In this document: positions 1 to 10,020 of the stretch, one piece after another
Layout of the letters: each line of letters starts with the position of its first letter
Numbering within the stretch: the stretch's first letter is position 1
Origin: Costus lasius
Taxonomy: Eukaryota > Streptophyta > Magnoliopsida > Zingiberales > Costaceae
Assembly (NCBI GenBank): GCA_027563935.2
Contig: JANVAS020000203.1
Span: 1,922,001-1,986,000 of the forward strand
Direction of reading: 5' to 3'
Length of the DNA: 64,000 bases
The notes under the pieces: generated by a model
Told to the model about the DNA's origin: nothing
Databases searched by the model: none
The model's input: only the letters and a program-made list of their open reading frames with translations
Position numbers and translations under genes: made by a program

Positions 1-1169
1 GGGTGCAAATGATACTCACAAAACTATATAGCAAGCTTTGACCGAAAATACATAAGGCTCAGACCAAAAATAGTGTCGGGCAAATGCTGCAAGGTCCAAG
101 TATGTACCTTTCAAAAATTTTACCTGTAAATTTAAGGTACATAAGGCTCAGTTTGAAAATAGTCTCAAAAATAATAATGATAAAATAATTCTCTCAAGGG
201 AGAATCAGAGATGTCGCCGGAGGCCTGTAGAGGATGCCGGTGGAAAAAGCTGATGTAGCTGAGAAGCAGAGGGTGAACAGAGGCTAGCTGAAAAGCTACT
301 AGCAATGATGGTGATGGTGCCGATAGTAGAGTGAGTAATCTCTAGTGGCCTGCTAGAGAATACAGTCCTGGAGGTGACATAGTCGGCTGGTGGGTGCGAG
401 AGATAGCACTGCATAAAAAAATCAGAGTCAGAAATGAAGAGTCTGCTGATGGTATAATCCAGTGTCGACGGTTGGAAACAGTGATGTCAGAGGCAGATGC
501 AGTGGTGGCTAGAGGTGGAAGACAGTTGCTCTTGAAGATTTTTGAATTTTGAGGCAAAATAAGAAATAACAGGTTGAAAGCAAACCGAGCAGTTTTTGAA
601 TTTTTTTATGAAAAGTAGCCATACCCTAGAATAAAATTTAATGATCCAAAAGGAAAATGGACAAAACCAAGTTGTAGAATAAGATATGTTCTTTTTAGAC
701 GTATGAAAATCAAAAGATCAAAATCTATCAGGAATTTAGGGTATCAAGAGAAAGAAGGCTACTCAGATTAGAAAACTACAAAAACTGCACAAAAGTTAAT
801 CAGATTCAAAAAGTTGCCATGTGTCCTAAAATGATTAGAAAATAAAATCATGAAAACAATTAATCCACAAGATAGAACAACACATGTTCTTTATATTCCA
901 AGTTAATCACCGAAGCATTTTAAAATGTGGCAGCAAAAGTGCTAAGCAGATTAGTCAGAAAAAACTACTGTATAAATTAATCATTATCGAAAAGATGCTA
1001 GGTGTTTTAGAATGATCCATGAACTTTAAAATTCAGAAAAAATATCCAGATGATAGACAAAGATGAGTACTTCGTGATGGTGCCAAAGATCAAAAATTTT
1101 TGTGACTCAGATTCTTAAAATGGCAGCGAGAAAGCACCTACTCGGATAAGCAGAAAGTAGTTCAAAAAT

Positions 1170-1355
1170 TACGGGCGTAATGTTCTTTACGGTAGTGCCG
1201 TAATGTACACAAAAAAATCTCGGGTCAAAAATATCCAGAAATATGGTACCGTAAAAACCAATACAGTACTGCCGTAATAGACTAAAACTCTCAGGATGAA
1301 CGTAGATCATGATTACGGCACCGTAAAGAAGATTACAACAGTGCCATATTTTGCG
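1170..1355. repeat. Palindrome array (TTACGGYANTGCCGTAA type), internal copy in A
   Basis: Several TACGG...CCGTA palindromes lie about 50-65 bp apart; the best runs from 1,187 to 1,203 (ttacggtagtgccgtaa). The same array type occurs in the LTRs of the family and at the matching internal position of C and D. Function is unknown. Confidence 0.7.
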
Positions 1356-1441
1356 CAAAAATCAATTTTACCTGCAAAAAGAAATGAAAAATTAATTCTA
1401 AAAATAAAGTAAAATAAAAACAACTAAACTAAGTAATAATG

Positions 1442-1467
1442 CTTGGGTTGCCTCCCAAGAAGCGCTA
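1442..1467 (-). other. Conserved hairpin next to ORF 3' end (A)
   Basis: CTTGGGTTGCCTCCCAAG followed by AAGCGCTAATTT. The six-base arms CTTGGG/CCCAAG can pair around TTGCCT. The same sequence is at 54,592-54,617 (C) and 61,457-61,481 (D), each time just beyond the 3' end of the minus-strand ORF. Conservation while the ORFs decay suggests a cis-acting RNA or DNA role (inference). Confidence 0.6.
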
Positions 1468-1500
1468 ATTTTAGGTCCATAGCTTGACCAAAACCAAAAA

Positions 1501-2940
1501 TCATGGTGAAGCAGGTGAATCAGTACCAAAGTAAAGAGCAAACAATTTCCTGCATTTCCTTTGTCCAAAAATTTTAGCCACTAATCCAAAAATCCAGAAT
1601 TGCATATAAATCACAATCAAAGTGGCTTTCTCAAATATGCAGAAATTAAAATCAAAATTTTCAATGATCTTCCTATGTTTGTTAGTGAGCAAAATCATAA
1701 GTCCTTTTTTCAAATTTTTATCTTCAATTACAATAGGACTTCGATCAAAATATTCAAGCATTGGATCATCAAAATAATTTTTATGTCTCAAATTTGGTTC
1801 CTCAATAAAACTCAATTTTTCAAATAGATTAGAAGAGTGAACAATAGATATGGGCAAAACATTATCATGGTGAGATTCATCCATTTTTGTGATTTTCAAA
1901 TCATCTTCAAGTTCCTCATGCTCACAATCAAATTATTCATCAATTTCAAAATTATCATCCAAATCAACGTGAGATTTTTCAAAATCAGTCCCCTCATACC
2001 TTTCCACAAATAATTCATCATCAGAAGAGTCAAAATCAGAATCATATAAAAGTTCATAATGAGATTTGTCAATGTTCACAGCAGAATTAATAGAATCAGA
2101 GTTAACCACACAAGACTTATCATTAATTTAAACAATATCACCAAAATCAAAGTGGGGTTCATCAATGTCTGTAGATATTAAACCTTTATCAAGCTCAGCA
2201 GATTTAACCATAAATAACTTTTCATCAAAAGAATCAATTTTAAAACTATCACTAGAATCAAGAGCAGATTTTTCAGAATCAATTTTTTCAAACTTTTCAA
2301 CAAATAAATTATCAGATAAATCAAATTTACAGCCATCAGAGTGAAATTCATTAATAAACACATAAGGCTCAATCTGAAAACAATCATAATCAGAGGTGGA
2401 ATTTTCTAAATTAAGTTATTCAGTTTCAAACTCAAATAAACATGCTTGTTGTGCTAACTGGGTTTCCAAAATTTCAGAATCAGCAGTTAAAGATTCTACT
2501 TGAGAAGCAAGCTGACAAATTATTCTCTTAAGATCTTCAATTTCTTTACTTCTATTTGTCATGATTTGGTTTTGATTTGTCATGAATTTTTCAAGCATGG
2601 ATTCTAACCTAGATTCCTCAGTGTCCTCAAAGTATGGTTCAGAAACATGATTTGAGCAATCATCATAAAAAGAATATTGATTTTCCCAAATAGGATAATA
2701 ATAATCATCTTGATAACATGGTAAATTGGGATTTGCATGATTTCTAAATTGACATTCATAAGCATAATGATCATTACATTTATAGATATTGCATCTAATA
2801 GAAGGAATAGAGTGTAATTTCAATATGTCCGCAAGAGTGCATCGTGAATCATCTTCATGCTTACCTTGTGGCATGTATACCTTACTTCCTTGAGATGCCC
2901 ATGAATTGTGATGAAAAGACATATTTATCAAACCTATCAA
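1501..2940 (-). pseudogene. Gag-like acidic coiled-coil ORF of element A (broken)
   Basis: Read on the minus strand from about 2,940 to 1,501 in at least three blocks (2,416-2,940, 2,128-2,361, 1,501-1,899) separated by stops and frame changes. It starts with a SFHHNSWASQGSKVYMPQGK-type segment. A decayed zinc knuckle follows (CNIYKCNDHYAYEC, second Cys replaced by Tyr), then a coiled coil (SMLEKFMTNQNQ, QLASQVESL), and acidic Asp/Ser/Lys-rich repeats such as FKIDSFDEKLFM. The last block keeps INLKKGLMILLTNK-like and FGLVAKIFG segments. Homologous ORFs are at 20,322-21,593 (B) and 54,713-55,859 (C). The knuckle and coiled coil relate it to Athila gag (compare 62,578-63,406); the acidic part I do not recognise. 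Not functional as it stands. Confidence 0.7.
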
Positions 2941-3174
2941 GAACAGAAATATAATCCAACACCAATTAAAAGATAAAACCTTTTTTCTTCAGAATATATA
3001 AAAAAAACAAAAAAAATATAAAACACAAGTAAATTCACAGATTTCAGAAATACAAGCTATGTCACAACTTGTGAAAATCCAAAACCTGCAAAAACAGAAA
3101 ACAAAGTTAAATCTAAAACAAATAAACTTAGTCTAGCAATACTAACAACTATTTTGATATTAACAAAACTAAGG

Positions 3175-3192
3175 TCCCCGGCAACGGCGCAA
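3175..3192 (-). other. Primer-binding site of element A (tRNA-Asp type)
   Basis: On the minus strand this reads as the complement of the 3' end of tRNA-Asp (tggcgccgttgccgggga type), with one base missing in the cgcc run. It directly follows the outer LTR end at 3,199. A second complete copy lies at 8,438-8,455. Confidence 0.75.
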
Positions 3193-3231
3193 AAAACTTG
3201 TTGTATCCCAAGTTGTTTGGAGTGTACCATG

Positions 3232-3858
3232 TGATGGAGGTAGCAGCCCTACTCTGAAGAGACATGCTTGGGCTCGGAGGAAACCTCCTCAACTTGGGTT
3301 CACCTAGAGCTCTCTTGCTTTCTATTGTTTTACATTGCATTTCATGGCATTTAGGTTAGTTTAAGTTTTCAAATAAAGCCATGCATCATATAGTCAATTA
3401 TGGCAAGTCCAATTGTAGTAGGTTGTGCATTGTAATGCATGTAACTCTTATGTACTTTTGCATCATGGTAGGATAGTGCATCCTTGTATTGGTTATATTT
3501 TTGGCAGGTCATTTAAGCTAAAGGTTATCTCAAGCTCCACTCCAAGGTCAGCTCAAGTTCCACTCAACAAATTCAGCTCAAGAAAGGAAAGAAGACTTCA
3601 ACTCCTTCAACTCAAAGTGCAACTCAAAGTGTTGATGAGCTCACTTGCCAACTCAGCTTCTATCTTTGTTGGGTGCCCCCTCCTTGATATAATTAGCCAC
3701 CTCAACTATCCATCCAAGGAATAGGCACCAACACACCAGCCCAAACAAGGGAAGATTTCAAAATTATCATCCATCAAGATCCAAAATCAAAGGAAGACAT
3801 TTATGAAGATTTTTTCAAACTCGTTGTTTGAATGTTATAGACCCCCTGTCCTACATCA
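3232..3858 (+). repeat. 5' LTR of K, internally deleted
   Basis: Matches the 3' LTR at both ends but is only 627 bp against 1,681 bp. About 1.05 kb is missing between 'acatttatgaaga' and 'tttcaaactcgttg', including the TATA-like site at 7,613 of the full copy. The copy is therefore probably promoterless. Confidence 0.85.
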
Positions 3859-3861
3859 GTT

Positions 3862-3873
3862 TGGTATCAAAGC
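3862..3873 (+). other. Primer-binding site of K (tRNA-iMet type)
   Basis: tggtatcaaagc, three bases after the LTR end, one mismatch from the usual TGGTATCAGAGC complementary to initiator tRNA-Met. Confidence 0.85.
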
Positions 3874-4034
3874 ATAGGCTCCTAGTTTATATTTTTTAAA
3901 GCCTCAAAACTTTATTTTCAAACTCCTAGGCGATCTTTGGAATTAGGTGTTTGAAAGAATTTGGATCCATAATAAACTACTTATCTATCTATCACTTTGC
4001 CCTATTTTGAAAACTTATATTTTTCAAAACACCC

Positions 4035-5672
4035 ATGCAAACCCGGTCTAAAACTCAACAACAAGAACAAGACCCCACAATGAATAATACTACTTTGAAT
4101 GAGAAGATTGACCTTCGGACTGAACAAGTAGGAGCCATCACTCAAAGTCTTAACCAATTTCACATTTTGGCTGCTCAAATAGAAACCATCAACCAAAACC
4201 TCAACCAGCTTAACAATACTAGAGGTAGATCTCCAAGCCAAGCTAGTGAACCACCCCATACCCCAATCAATGTGGAAGTTCAACAACCACCTATGTGGAA
4301 TGGACATCAAACTCCAAACCATGTAGGATCCCAACCAACCCCTATGTGGAATGGACAACAAGTTCCAACCCATGTAGGAACTCAACCCCCACCTATGTGG
4401 AATGGGCATCAAACCCCAACCCATGTAGGATCCCAACCACCCCCTATGTGGAATGGACAACAAGTTCCAACCCATGTAGGAACCCAACCCCCACCTATGT
4501 GGAATGGGCATCAAACCCCAACCCATGTAGGAAGCCAACCACCCCCTATGTGGAATGGATATCCCAATCCGAACCATGTAGGAACCCAACAACCACCTAT
4601 GTGGAATGGACACCCAGCTCCAACTCCACTTCAACCCAGATTTAGGGAGGATGATGTGCACCGCGCCATCAAACTCAATCCCCCAACCTTCAATGGATCC
4701 TTAGATCCCCGTGACTTCCTAGATTGGTCAACCAAACTTGAACAGTACTTTGAATGGAGCATGATACCCGACCATAGCAAAGTTCGGTTTGCCAAATGCC
4801 TCCTAGAAGGGAATGCTAGGTTGTACTGGACCAACATAGAAAACAACCTAGAGGGATCCAACCGACCTCCCATAGACAATTGGATAGAGATGCGTCAACA
4901 ACTCAAAATGAAGTATGTTCCCTCATACTTTCAAAACAAGTTGTATGACCAAGCTAGCAGCCTAACCCAAGGAGCCATGACTGTAGACCAATACACTGCT
5001 AGTTTTGAAGAGTTTCTCCTTAGAGGTAACATAAGGGAAGAACCCCAATTTTCCCTTAGTAGGTATAAGAATGGCCTCAGATCTGAAATTAGGAAAGGCC
5101 TTACCTACTACCAAATAGACTCCATAGAGGTCGCCCATCTTAGAGCTAAGGAAATAGAACAAGAAATTAAGAATGCCTTTAGGAAAGAAGTTAATACCCC
5201 TAACCCAAGTCCTAAACCCACCAATCCCTCTAGCTCTAGCACTCCCAAAGCCAAGCCCTCTAACTATCAAGAACTATCTAGGGTCACATGTCATGCTTGT
5301 AGGCAACCTGGACATTTTATGAAAGACTGCCCTAAAAAGGTCTTGTACTTAGGAGAAGAAACCCAAACCCCTAGCCTTGAAGACCTTAATGACCCTGACT
5401 CTGAATGTCAAGTCTTTGAAGAACTAGAGTATGATAGTAATGAAGAATTAGCCCAAAACACCTTAGGAGTCATTAGGTGTAACTTGATCCAACCCTCACC
5501 CACTGATGACTGGCGAAGAACTAGTATCTTCCATACTTACACGAAATGCAATGGAAACATGTGCAAAGTAGTGATAGATGGGGGTAGTAGCCTCAACGCA
5601 GTCTCCCACTCTGCTGCCACCAAGTTCAAGCTTAAGGTAGAGGCTCACCCTATACCTTACAATATCTCCTAG
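4035..5672 (+). CDS. Gag and protease N-part of element K
   Basis: Structural capsid/nucleocapsid polyprotein of a Ty3/gypsy element. The start MQTRSKTQQQ is a typical chromovirus gag start, 162 bp after the PBS. Residues about 86-200 are seven Pro-rich units (PMWNG...HVG). The capsid domain is near residues 215-360 (FNGSLDPRDFLDWSTKLEQY; EMRQQLKMKYVP). A CCHC knuckle follows near residue 418 (CHACRQPGHFMKDC). The retropepsin begins at VIDGGSSLNAVS near residue 515. The frame stops at TAG 5,670-5,672 inside the protease, but homology continues in the same frame to 6,821. H has the same gag order. The product as encoded would be gag with a cut-off protease. Confidence 0.88.
   Translation: MQTRSKTQQQEQDPTMNNTTLNEKIDLRTEQVGAITQSLNQFHILAAQIETINQNLNQLNNTRGRSPSQASEPPHTPINVEVQQPPMWNGHQTPNHVGSQPTPMWNGQQVPTHVGTQPPPMWNGHQTPTHVGSQPPPMWNGQQVPTHVGTQPPPMWNGHQTPTHVGSQPPPMWNGYPNPNHVGTQQPPMWNGHPAPTPLQPRFREDDVHRAIKLNPPTFNGSLDPRDFLDWSTKLEQYFEWSMIPDHSKVRFAKCLLEGNARLYWTNIENNLEGSNRPPIDNWIEMRQQLKMKYVPSYFQNKLYDQASSLTQGAMTVDQYTASFEEFLLRGNIREEPQFSLSRYKNGLRSEIRKGLTYYQIDSIEVAHLRAKEIEQEIKNAFRKEVNTPNPSPKPTNPSSSSTPKAKPSNYQELSRVTCHACRQPGHFMKDCPKKVLYLGEETQTPSLEDLNDPDSECQVFEELEYDSNEELAQNTLGVIRCNLIQPSPTDDWRRTSIFHTYTKCNGNMCKVVIDGGSSLNAVSHSAATKFKLKVEAHPIPYNIS
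4290..4630 (+). repeat. 51-bp coding tandem repeat in gag of K
   Basis: Seven units, each starting cctatgtggaatgg, fall exactly 51 bp apart (first 4,290, last 4,596), encoding 17-residue units PMWNG..xPxHVGxQxP. Units 1-5 alternate between HQTP and QQVP forms, giving a 102-bp higher-order period. The reading frame is kept throughout. Confidence 0.9.
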
Positions 5673-6821
5673 GTCAATCAAACAAATGTGCCTATAACCC
5701 ATAGGAGTCTTGTCCCATTATAGTTTGGTAGCTATGAAGGACAAGTCTGGTGTGACATCATCACTATGGATGTTGCACATGTCCTACTAGGCAGACCCTG
5801 GTTATATGACATGAATATAGTCCACTATGCCCGGACTAACACTTATGTCTTCAGCCACTCAGGTCAGAAGATCAAACTAAAACCATCCATGCCTAGAAAA
5901 CTTAGAGCTTCAACCAACAAGGGAGTCATAGCTGAGTCTAAACCAACCCAAACAACCCTCCAACTGATGATACCTCAAGAATTACCTAGGGACACCCAAC
6001 TTGATCAACCCTTATGTCCCTTAGTCCTTACAGAGACCGACCTAGGTGAGCAACACAAACCAAAGCCACCCCTTGAGATAGAGCCTCCTAAGGAAACCCT
6101 CATACCCTACTTAGACCTTTATGAGTTTCCAAAGCTAGGAGTTGACTTAAACCCTAAGTCCTTGAAACAATCTCTTGACTTAAGAATTTTAGATCCTCAT
6201 CCTTTGAACTTTAGAGCATGCCTTACTGAACCCAATCCCAAAATTTTAGGGTTAAATAATACTGTTTTACCTTCCTTTGAGAATATTGAGCACATTGATT
6301 TTGTTATACCAAGCCATTTTAGTAGCACTATGAAATTCTATCCCAAGTGTACTAATAGGCAGGGCCGAGGAAGGTATTTTAATGTAGGAGACCCTGATCA
6401 AATTGAGCAACTTAGGATTTGGGAATTGGACAAACAGACTAGTTGCTTTGAGGACTCAGCGCCACCAGAAATAGGGATCCCCACTACTGCCCATGTGGAG
6501 GATCTCACTCTCTACCCAGAGCCTTTCTCCATCCCTAATGACAACCACGACCTAGATATTGAGGCTATCCTTGGGGATCAAACCCGACTTACCACTGAAG
6601 GAATACAAGTGAATTACAAAGTTAGATTCCTCAATGGTGAGGAGGAATGGCTCCCTGAGGTAGAGCTTGCTAAGGCCACCCCTATGTTACTCCAAGGGTA
6701 CAGGGACAATTCTCCAAAGGAGAATTTTTTCAACCCAGGGAGAGCTGATGGAGGCAGTAGCCCTGCTCTGAAGAGACATGCTTGGGCTCAGAGGAAACCT
6801 CCTCAACTTGGGTTCACCTAG
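5673..6821 (+). pseudogene. Protease C-part, linker and chromodomain-like tail of K
   Basis: Continues the gag frame after TAG 5,670; a second in-frame TAG lies at 5,721-5,723, and the stretch is open from 5,724 to 6,821. It finishes the retropepsin fold (MDVAHVLLGRPWLYD, residues 1-15 counted from 5,766). About 230 residues without recognised motifs follow (Pro/Leu-rich, PHPLNFRACLTEPNP). Near residues 262-315 (6,549-6,711) comes a chromodomain-like segment: DIEAILGDQ, YKVRFLNGEEEWLPEVEL, TPMLLQGYRD. Chromodomains normally sit at the C-terminus of integrase and direct integration to marked chromatin; here it follows protease directly. The tail runs into the 3' LTR (stop at 6,819-6,821). Chromodomain call is by pattern only. 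Confidence 0.65.
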
Positions 6822-8426
6822 AGCTCACTTGCTTTCTATTGTTTTACATTGCATTTCATGGCATTTAGGTTAGTTTAAGTTTTCAAATAAAGCCATGCAT
6901 CATATAGTCAATTATGGCAAGTCCAATTGTAGTAGGTTGTGCATTGTAATGCATGTAGCTCTTATGTACTTTTGCATCATGGTAGGATAGTGCATCCTTG
7001 CATTGGTTATATTTTTGGCAGGTCATTTAAGCTAAAGGTTATCTCAAGCTCCACTCCAAGGTCAGCTCAAGTTCCACTCAACAAGTTCAGCTCAAGAAAG
7101 GAAAGAAGACTTCAACTCCTTCAACTCAAAGTGCAACTCAAAGTGTTGATGAGCTCACTTGCCAACTCAGCTTCTATCTTTGTTGGGTGCCCCCTCCTTG
7201 ATATAATCAGCCACCTCAACTATCCATCCAAGGAATAGGTGCCAACACACCAGCCCAAACAAGGGAAGATTTCAAAATTATCATCCATTAAGATCCAAAA
7301 TCAAAGGAAGACATTTATGAAGACTTACCATCTTACCTTGCCGCCCAAGCATTTGTGGAAGGGATTCAAATTTTGAATTCTTCATTCATGCGCCCACAAC
7401 CATCATGGAAAGAAGCAATCTCGCCAACACAAAGGAGCATTGAGGACACTATTCGAAATTCAAAGAATTCCCATAAGAGCATCACCAAAGAAAGGAAGAA
7501 TTTCCACACTTAATTGCATTCACACCTTGAATTAAATGCTGAATTTTTCTCTCCTATTTTGTAAGTGGCGCCTAAGGGGCAAATGACCACCTTTCCCACC
7601 CTCTATCTCGCCTATAAATGTAACCCCCTCACATGTATTTTCGTTAGCTTGGATGAAATGAGATTGTCTATTAGTTTCCTAGGTAAATGCTAGTGTAGCC
7701 ATTAGTAGTAGTAATATTTCTTCCAAGGCCGAGCCTACCTTCTTCCTCTCTTCCCTTCTCCACCGAAATCCCAAGAAGGACTCCCCCCTTTGATGGGCGT
7801 AACTACAAGGAGGCCCCTTTTTCTTCATCTCGGTTTGGAACAAGAAGAAGACACCTCTTCCTCACAACAACATGGAAGCATCATCATATTCGGCTAAGTC
7901 TCTTCTCTAAACTCTTCACTTTGCTCAAGAACTCTTCCCTACACTAATTCTTTGCTGTTTAAATCTGTAGCTTGCTCTTGGTGTGGATTCAGGAGGGGCG
8001 CTTCCCCTCTTTTCCCTTCTCCCCCTTCTCTTTAGTCGAATCTAGGATTAGCAAGGGAACTTGTGAGGCCTAACCTCCCCCTTGATCTGTTATTTGTATT
8101 AAAATCCGTGGCTTGTACGGATTCATCTGTGATTGCTTGTAAGCTCCACCCTACACCTTCCATCAGAGTTGGACCGGTGAAGATCGGGACGTACAGTCTT
8201 TCTATTCTCAAGGACTACTCTGTAAGTTTACTTCCAGCAAGTTTAATTCCTGCATTTACTGCTTTCAGTAGTTGTAATCTCGGATTTTTCCTTATTACTA
8301 TAAAATACAAAAAAACTAGTTTTCAAATATCGTTAGTTAACATCAGATTTCTTTATTATCTACATATTATCAAAACTGGTTTTCAAACTCGTTGTTAGAA
8401 TGTTTTAGACCCCCTGTCCTACATCA
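6746..8426 (+). repeat. 3' LTR of K, full length
   Basis: 1,681 bp, TGATGGAGG...CTACATCA. It contains the 1.05 kb lost from the 5' copy, a TATA-like site at 7,613, and pyrimidine-rich stretches near 7,740-8,040. The small open frame 6,939-7,238 recurs in the 5' LTR only because the LTRs are copies. Confidence 0.88.
7613..7619 (+). promoter_or_regulatory. TATA-like box in 3' LTR of K
   Basis: tataaat in a GC-richer setting (tctcgcctataaatgtaaccc), the likely U3/R core promoter. It is absent from the deleted 5' LTR. Confidence 0.5.
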
Positions 8427-8437
8427 CCTTGGACTAA

Positions 8438-8455
8438 TCCCCGGCAACGGCGCCA
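8438..8455 (-). other. Second, internalised primer-binding site in element A
   Basis: Perfect tRNA-Asp-type PBS on the minus strand (tccccggcaacggcgcca in + reading) followed by aaaaacttgttgtg and the common LTR sequence. A also has a PBS at 3,175-3,192, beyond the K insertion. With K removed, the two sites are about 67 bp apart, so this one lies inside an extended LTR end. Confidence 0.7.
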
Positions 8456-8461
8456 AAAACT

Positions 8462-10020
8462 TGTTGTGTCTGCAAGTGCACGGATACTCGAAGTAATAAA
8501 GAAAGATATCGAACCACAGAGACCTTATTGTTAAGTACCAAATAGTTATATTCTTACTAGCTAAGCAACTAAATAATAGCAAAGCAATGATGGAAAACAG
8601 ACGAAATCAGATAATCAGAGAGAAACATTGGGACTAAGGTTTCATCCTCCTTAATTCTATTGACAAGATTTAAATAAAAAGTCGTCAGACTAATCTTATC
8701 ATGATAAAGACTTAATTTACTTTATAAAGGGATCATCTCACTTTCGTGCAGACAATCATGTAGGGACTAATCCTCGCTTTCGCGCAAGATTTATCCCAAC
8801 GCTAAAGATAAGTAAATCATCAATCAAAGATTTCAAAGATCACTTTCGTGCATCCGAATTCTAAGTTGATTGTCTCAAGTGGAATATCAAGGATCACTTT
8901 CGTGCATCCGAGTCTCAACACAGGTTCTAAGTTGATTTGATACTTTGAACTATGGATTATTGTATTTCCTTTTCCATGCAAGCTTAGACATATTTTGGGA
9001 CATGGGGTGTAATCCTTCTTGATTTTTAATGATTAGATAACTTTTTACAGCCGTAATTTGCCTCCAAAACACACTGTGAACAGTGCCACGCCCCTTCTTT
9101 CGTTGATTCCTCATCTGATTGAAATCCTTTTTCTCTGAAACTTCTGGGGTGTTGTCTTCTCCTCTAGGCGAAGCTTCTACATGAAAATCATGGCCTGAGG
9201 TGCCCTCTATGCCTCTCAGCATGAGGCCAAACCCTAATCACATCTCTATCGATTTCTCTCTCGATTCTGGATAAAAATTCCTCCCTCTACTTCGTGTGTC
9301 TTCTCCTCTTTTAGGCGAGTCCGTAGCATCTTTTGGATCTCAATTTGGAGGTCTGGATTAAAAGTTATGGTCCGTGCAGGATTCGGACCCGTAAAAATCA
9401 CGTTTTTGAAATGAAATTACGGCCGTAAACGAAATTAAGGACATAATTTCTGCTATGTGAAGTACTTGTCAAGATTACGGCCCGTAAAAAAGTTTACAGT
9501 CGTGCCGTATTTGGTTCTGTATGTTTCTGGACCAAAATACGGCCCGTAAAGATCATTACGGCAGTGTCGTATTCTCTGAAATATCTTGGGTGGAAAATCA
9601 TCTAGCATTACGGCACCGTAAAGATTGTTACGGCAGTGCCGTAATCTCACGAAATTCTCTGGTCAAAATTTTCGCAAGTTACGACACCTCTCAGGGATTA
9701 CGGCTGTACCGTAATTATGTGGCGTAATTACGGTACCGTAAAATCCATTACGGGGGTGCCGTAATTTGCTATGAAACTCTGATTCTCCTGAAATTTGACG
9801 TGTGACTTCGTTTTGATGTCTGAAATCCATTGTTGTGCTCAAATCCTTCAAAATCCATCAAAATATAGCACTTTTTACCTGAAATTCATGAAAAACAAGA
9901 AATTGTGTAGATTCTGTGATATTTAACAAATAATGCTTAAAAACAAGCAAAAATTCATAAATATGACACGAAAAGATATATAAAATGGCATGAAATTTAC
10001 TATAAATTTCGGTGTCATCA
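8462..10020 (-). repeat. 5' LTR of element A (main part)
   Basis: Minus-strand LTR beginning tgatgacacc (10,020) and running to tgttgtgtctgc (8,462). It carries CACTTTCGTGCA boxes (8,740-8,925) and a palindrome array (9,409-9,770) with a perfect TTACGGCAGTGCCGTAA at 9,628-9,644. If the outer end at 3,199 is the true terminus, another roughly 60 bp belong to it. Confidence 0.85.

Larger units (their letters stand above)
3232..8426 (+). mobile_element. Ty3/gypsy chromovirus-like element K, lacking pol
   Basis: Plus-strand element bounded by LTRs 3,232-3,858 and 6,746-8,426 that start TGATGGAGG and end CTACATCA. It carries a tRNA-Met-type PBS and the purine-rich cccagggagagc before the 3' LTR. 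Flanks are CCATG (left) and CCTTG (right), a possible target duplication with one mismatch. Between the LTRs lies one long frame coding gag, protease and a chromodomain-like tail, with no RT, RNase H or integrase and no room for them. It is therefore a non-autonomous derivative; element H (12,491-15,957) is a relative with homologous gag-protease. Confidence 0.85.
1..10020 (-). mobile_element. Athila-type non-autonomous LTR element A (partial, split by K)
   Basis: Minus-strand element seen in two blocks, 1-3,231 and 8,432-10,020, separated by insertion K. Its 3' half and 3' LTR lie left of the window. The internal part matches elements B and C: the same CCHC/coiled-coil ORF, the same 'acataaggctca' sequences and the same tRNA-Asp-type PBS. 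No RT, integrase or RNase H coding is visible, so it is a gag-only derivative. The right end, ggtgtcatca at 10,020, abuts the truncated 5' LTR of copia element G, so A most likely inserted into G. Family placement rests on the PBS and on the relation to gag-protease element D; the non-autonomous label is inferred from missing pol. Confidence 0.75.

Noticed and set aside
3175..3192. tRNA-Asp gene fragment
   Set aside because: Only the 18 bases of a primer-binding site match; no tRNA body follows at this or the other PBS copies.
3425..3724. 99-codon frame, repeated at 6,939-7,238
   Set aside because: Lies in both LTRs of K; conservation follows from LTR duplication. No protein family recognised.
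4002..4661. 219-codon minus-strand frame with IPHRG repeats
   Set aside because: Antisense shadow of the 51-bp gag repeat.
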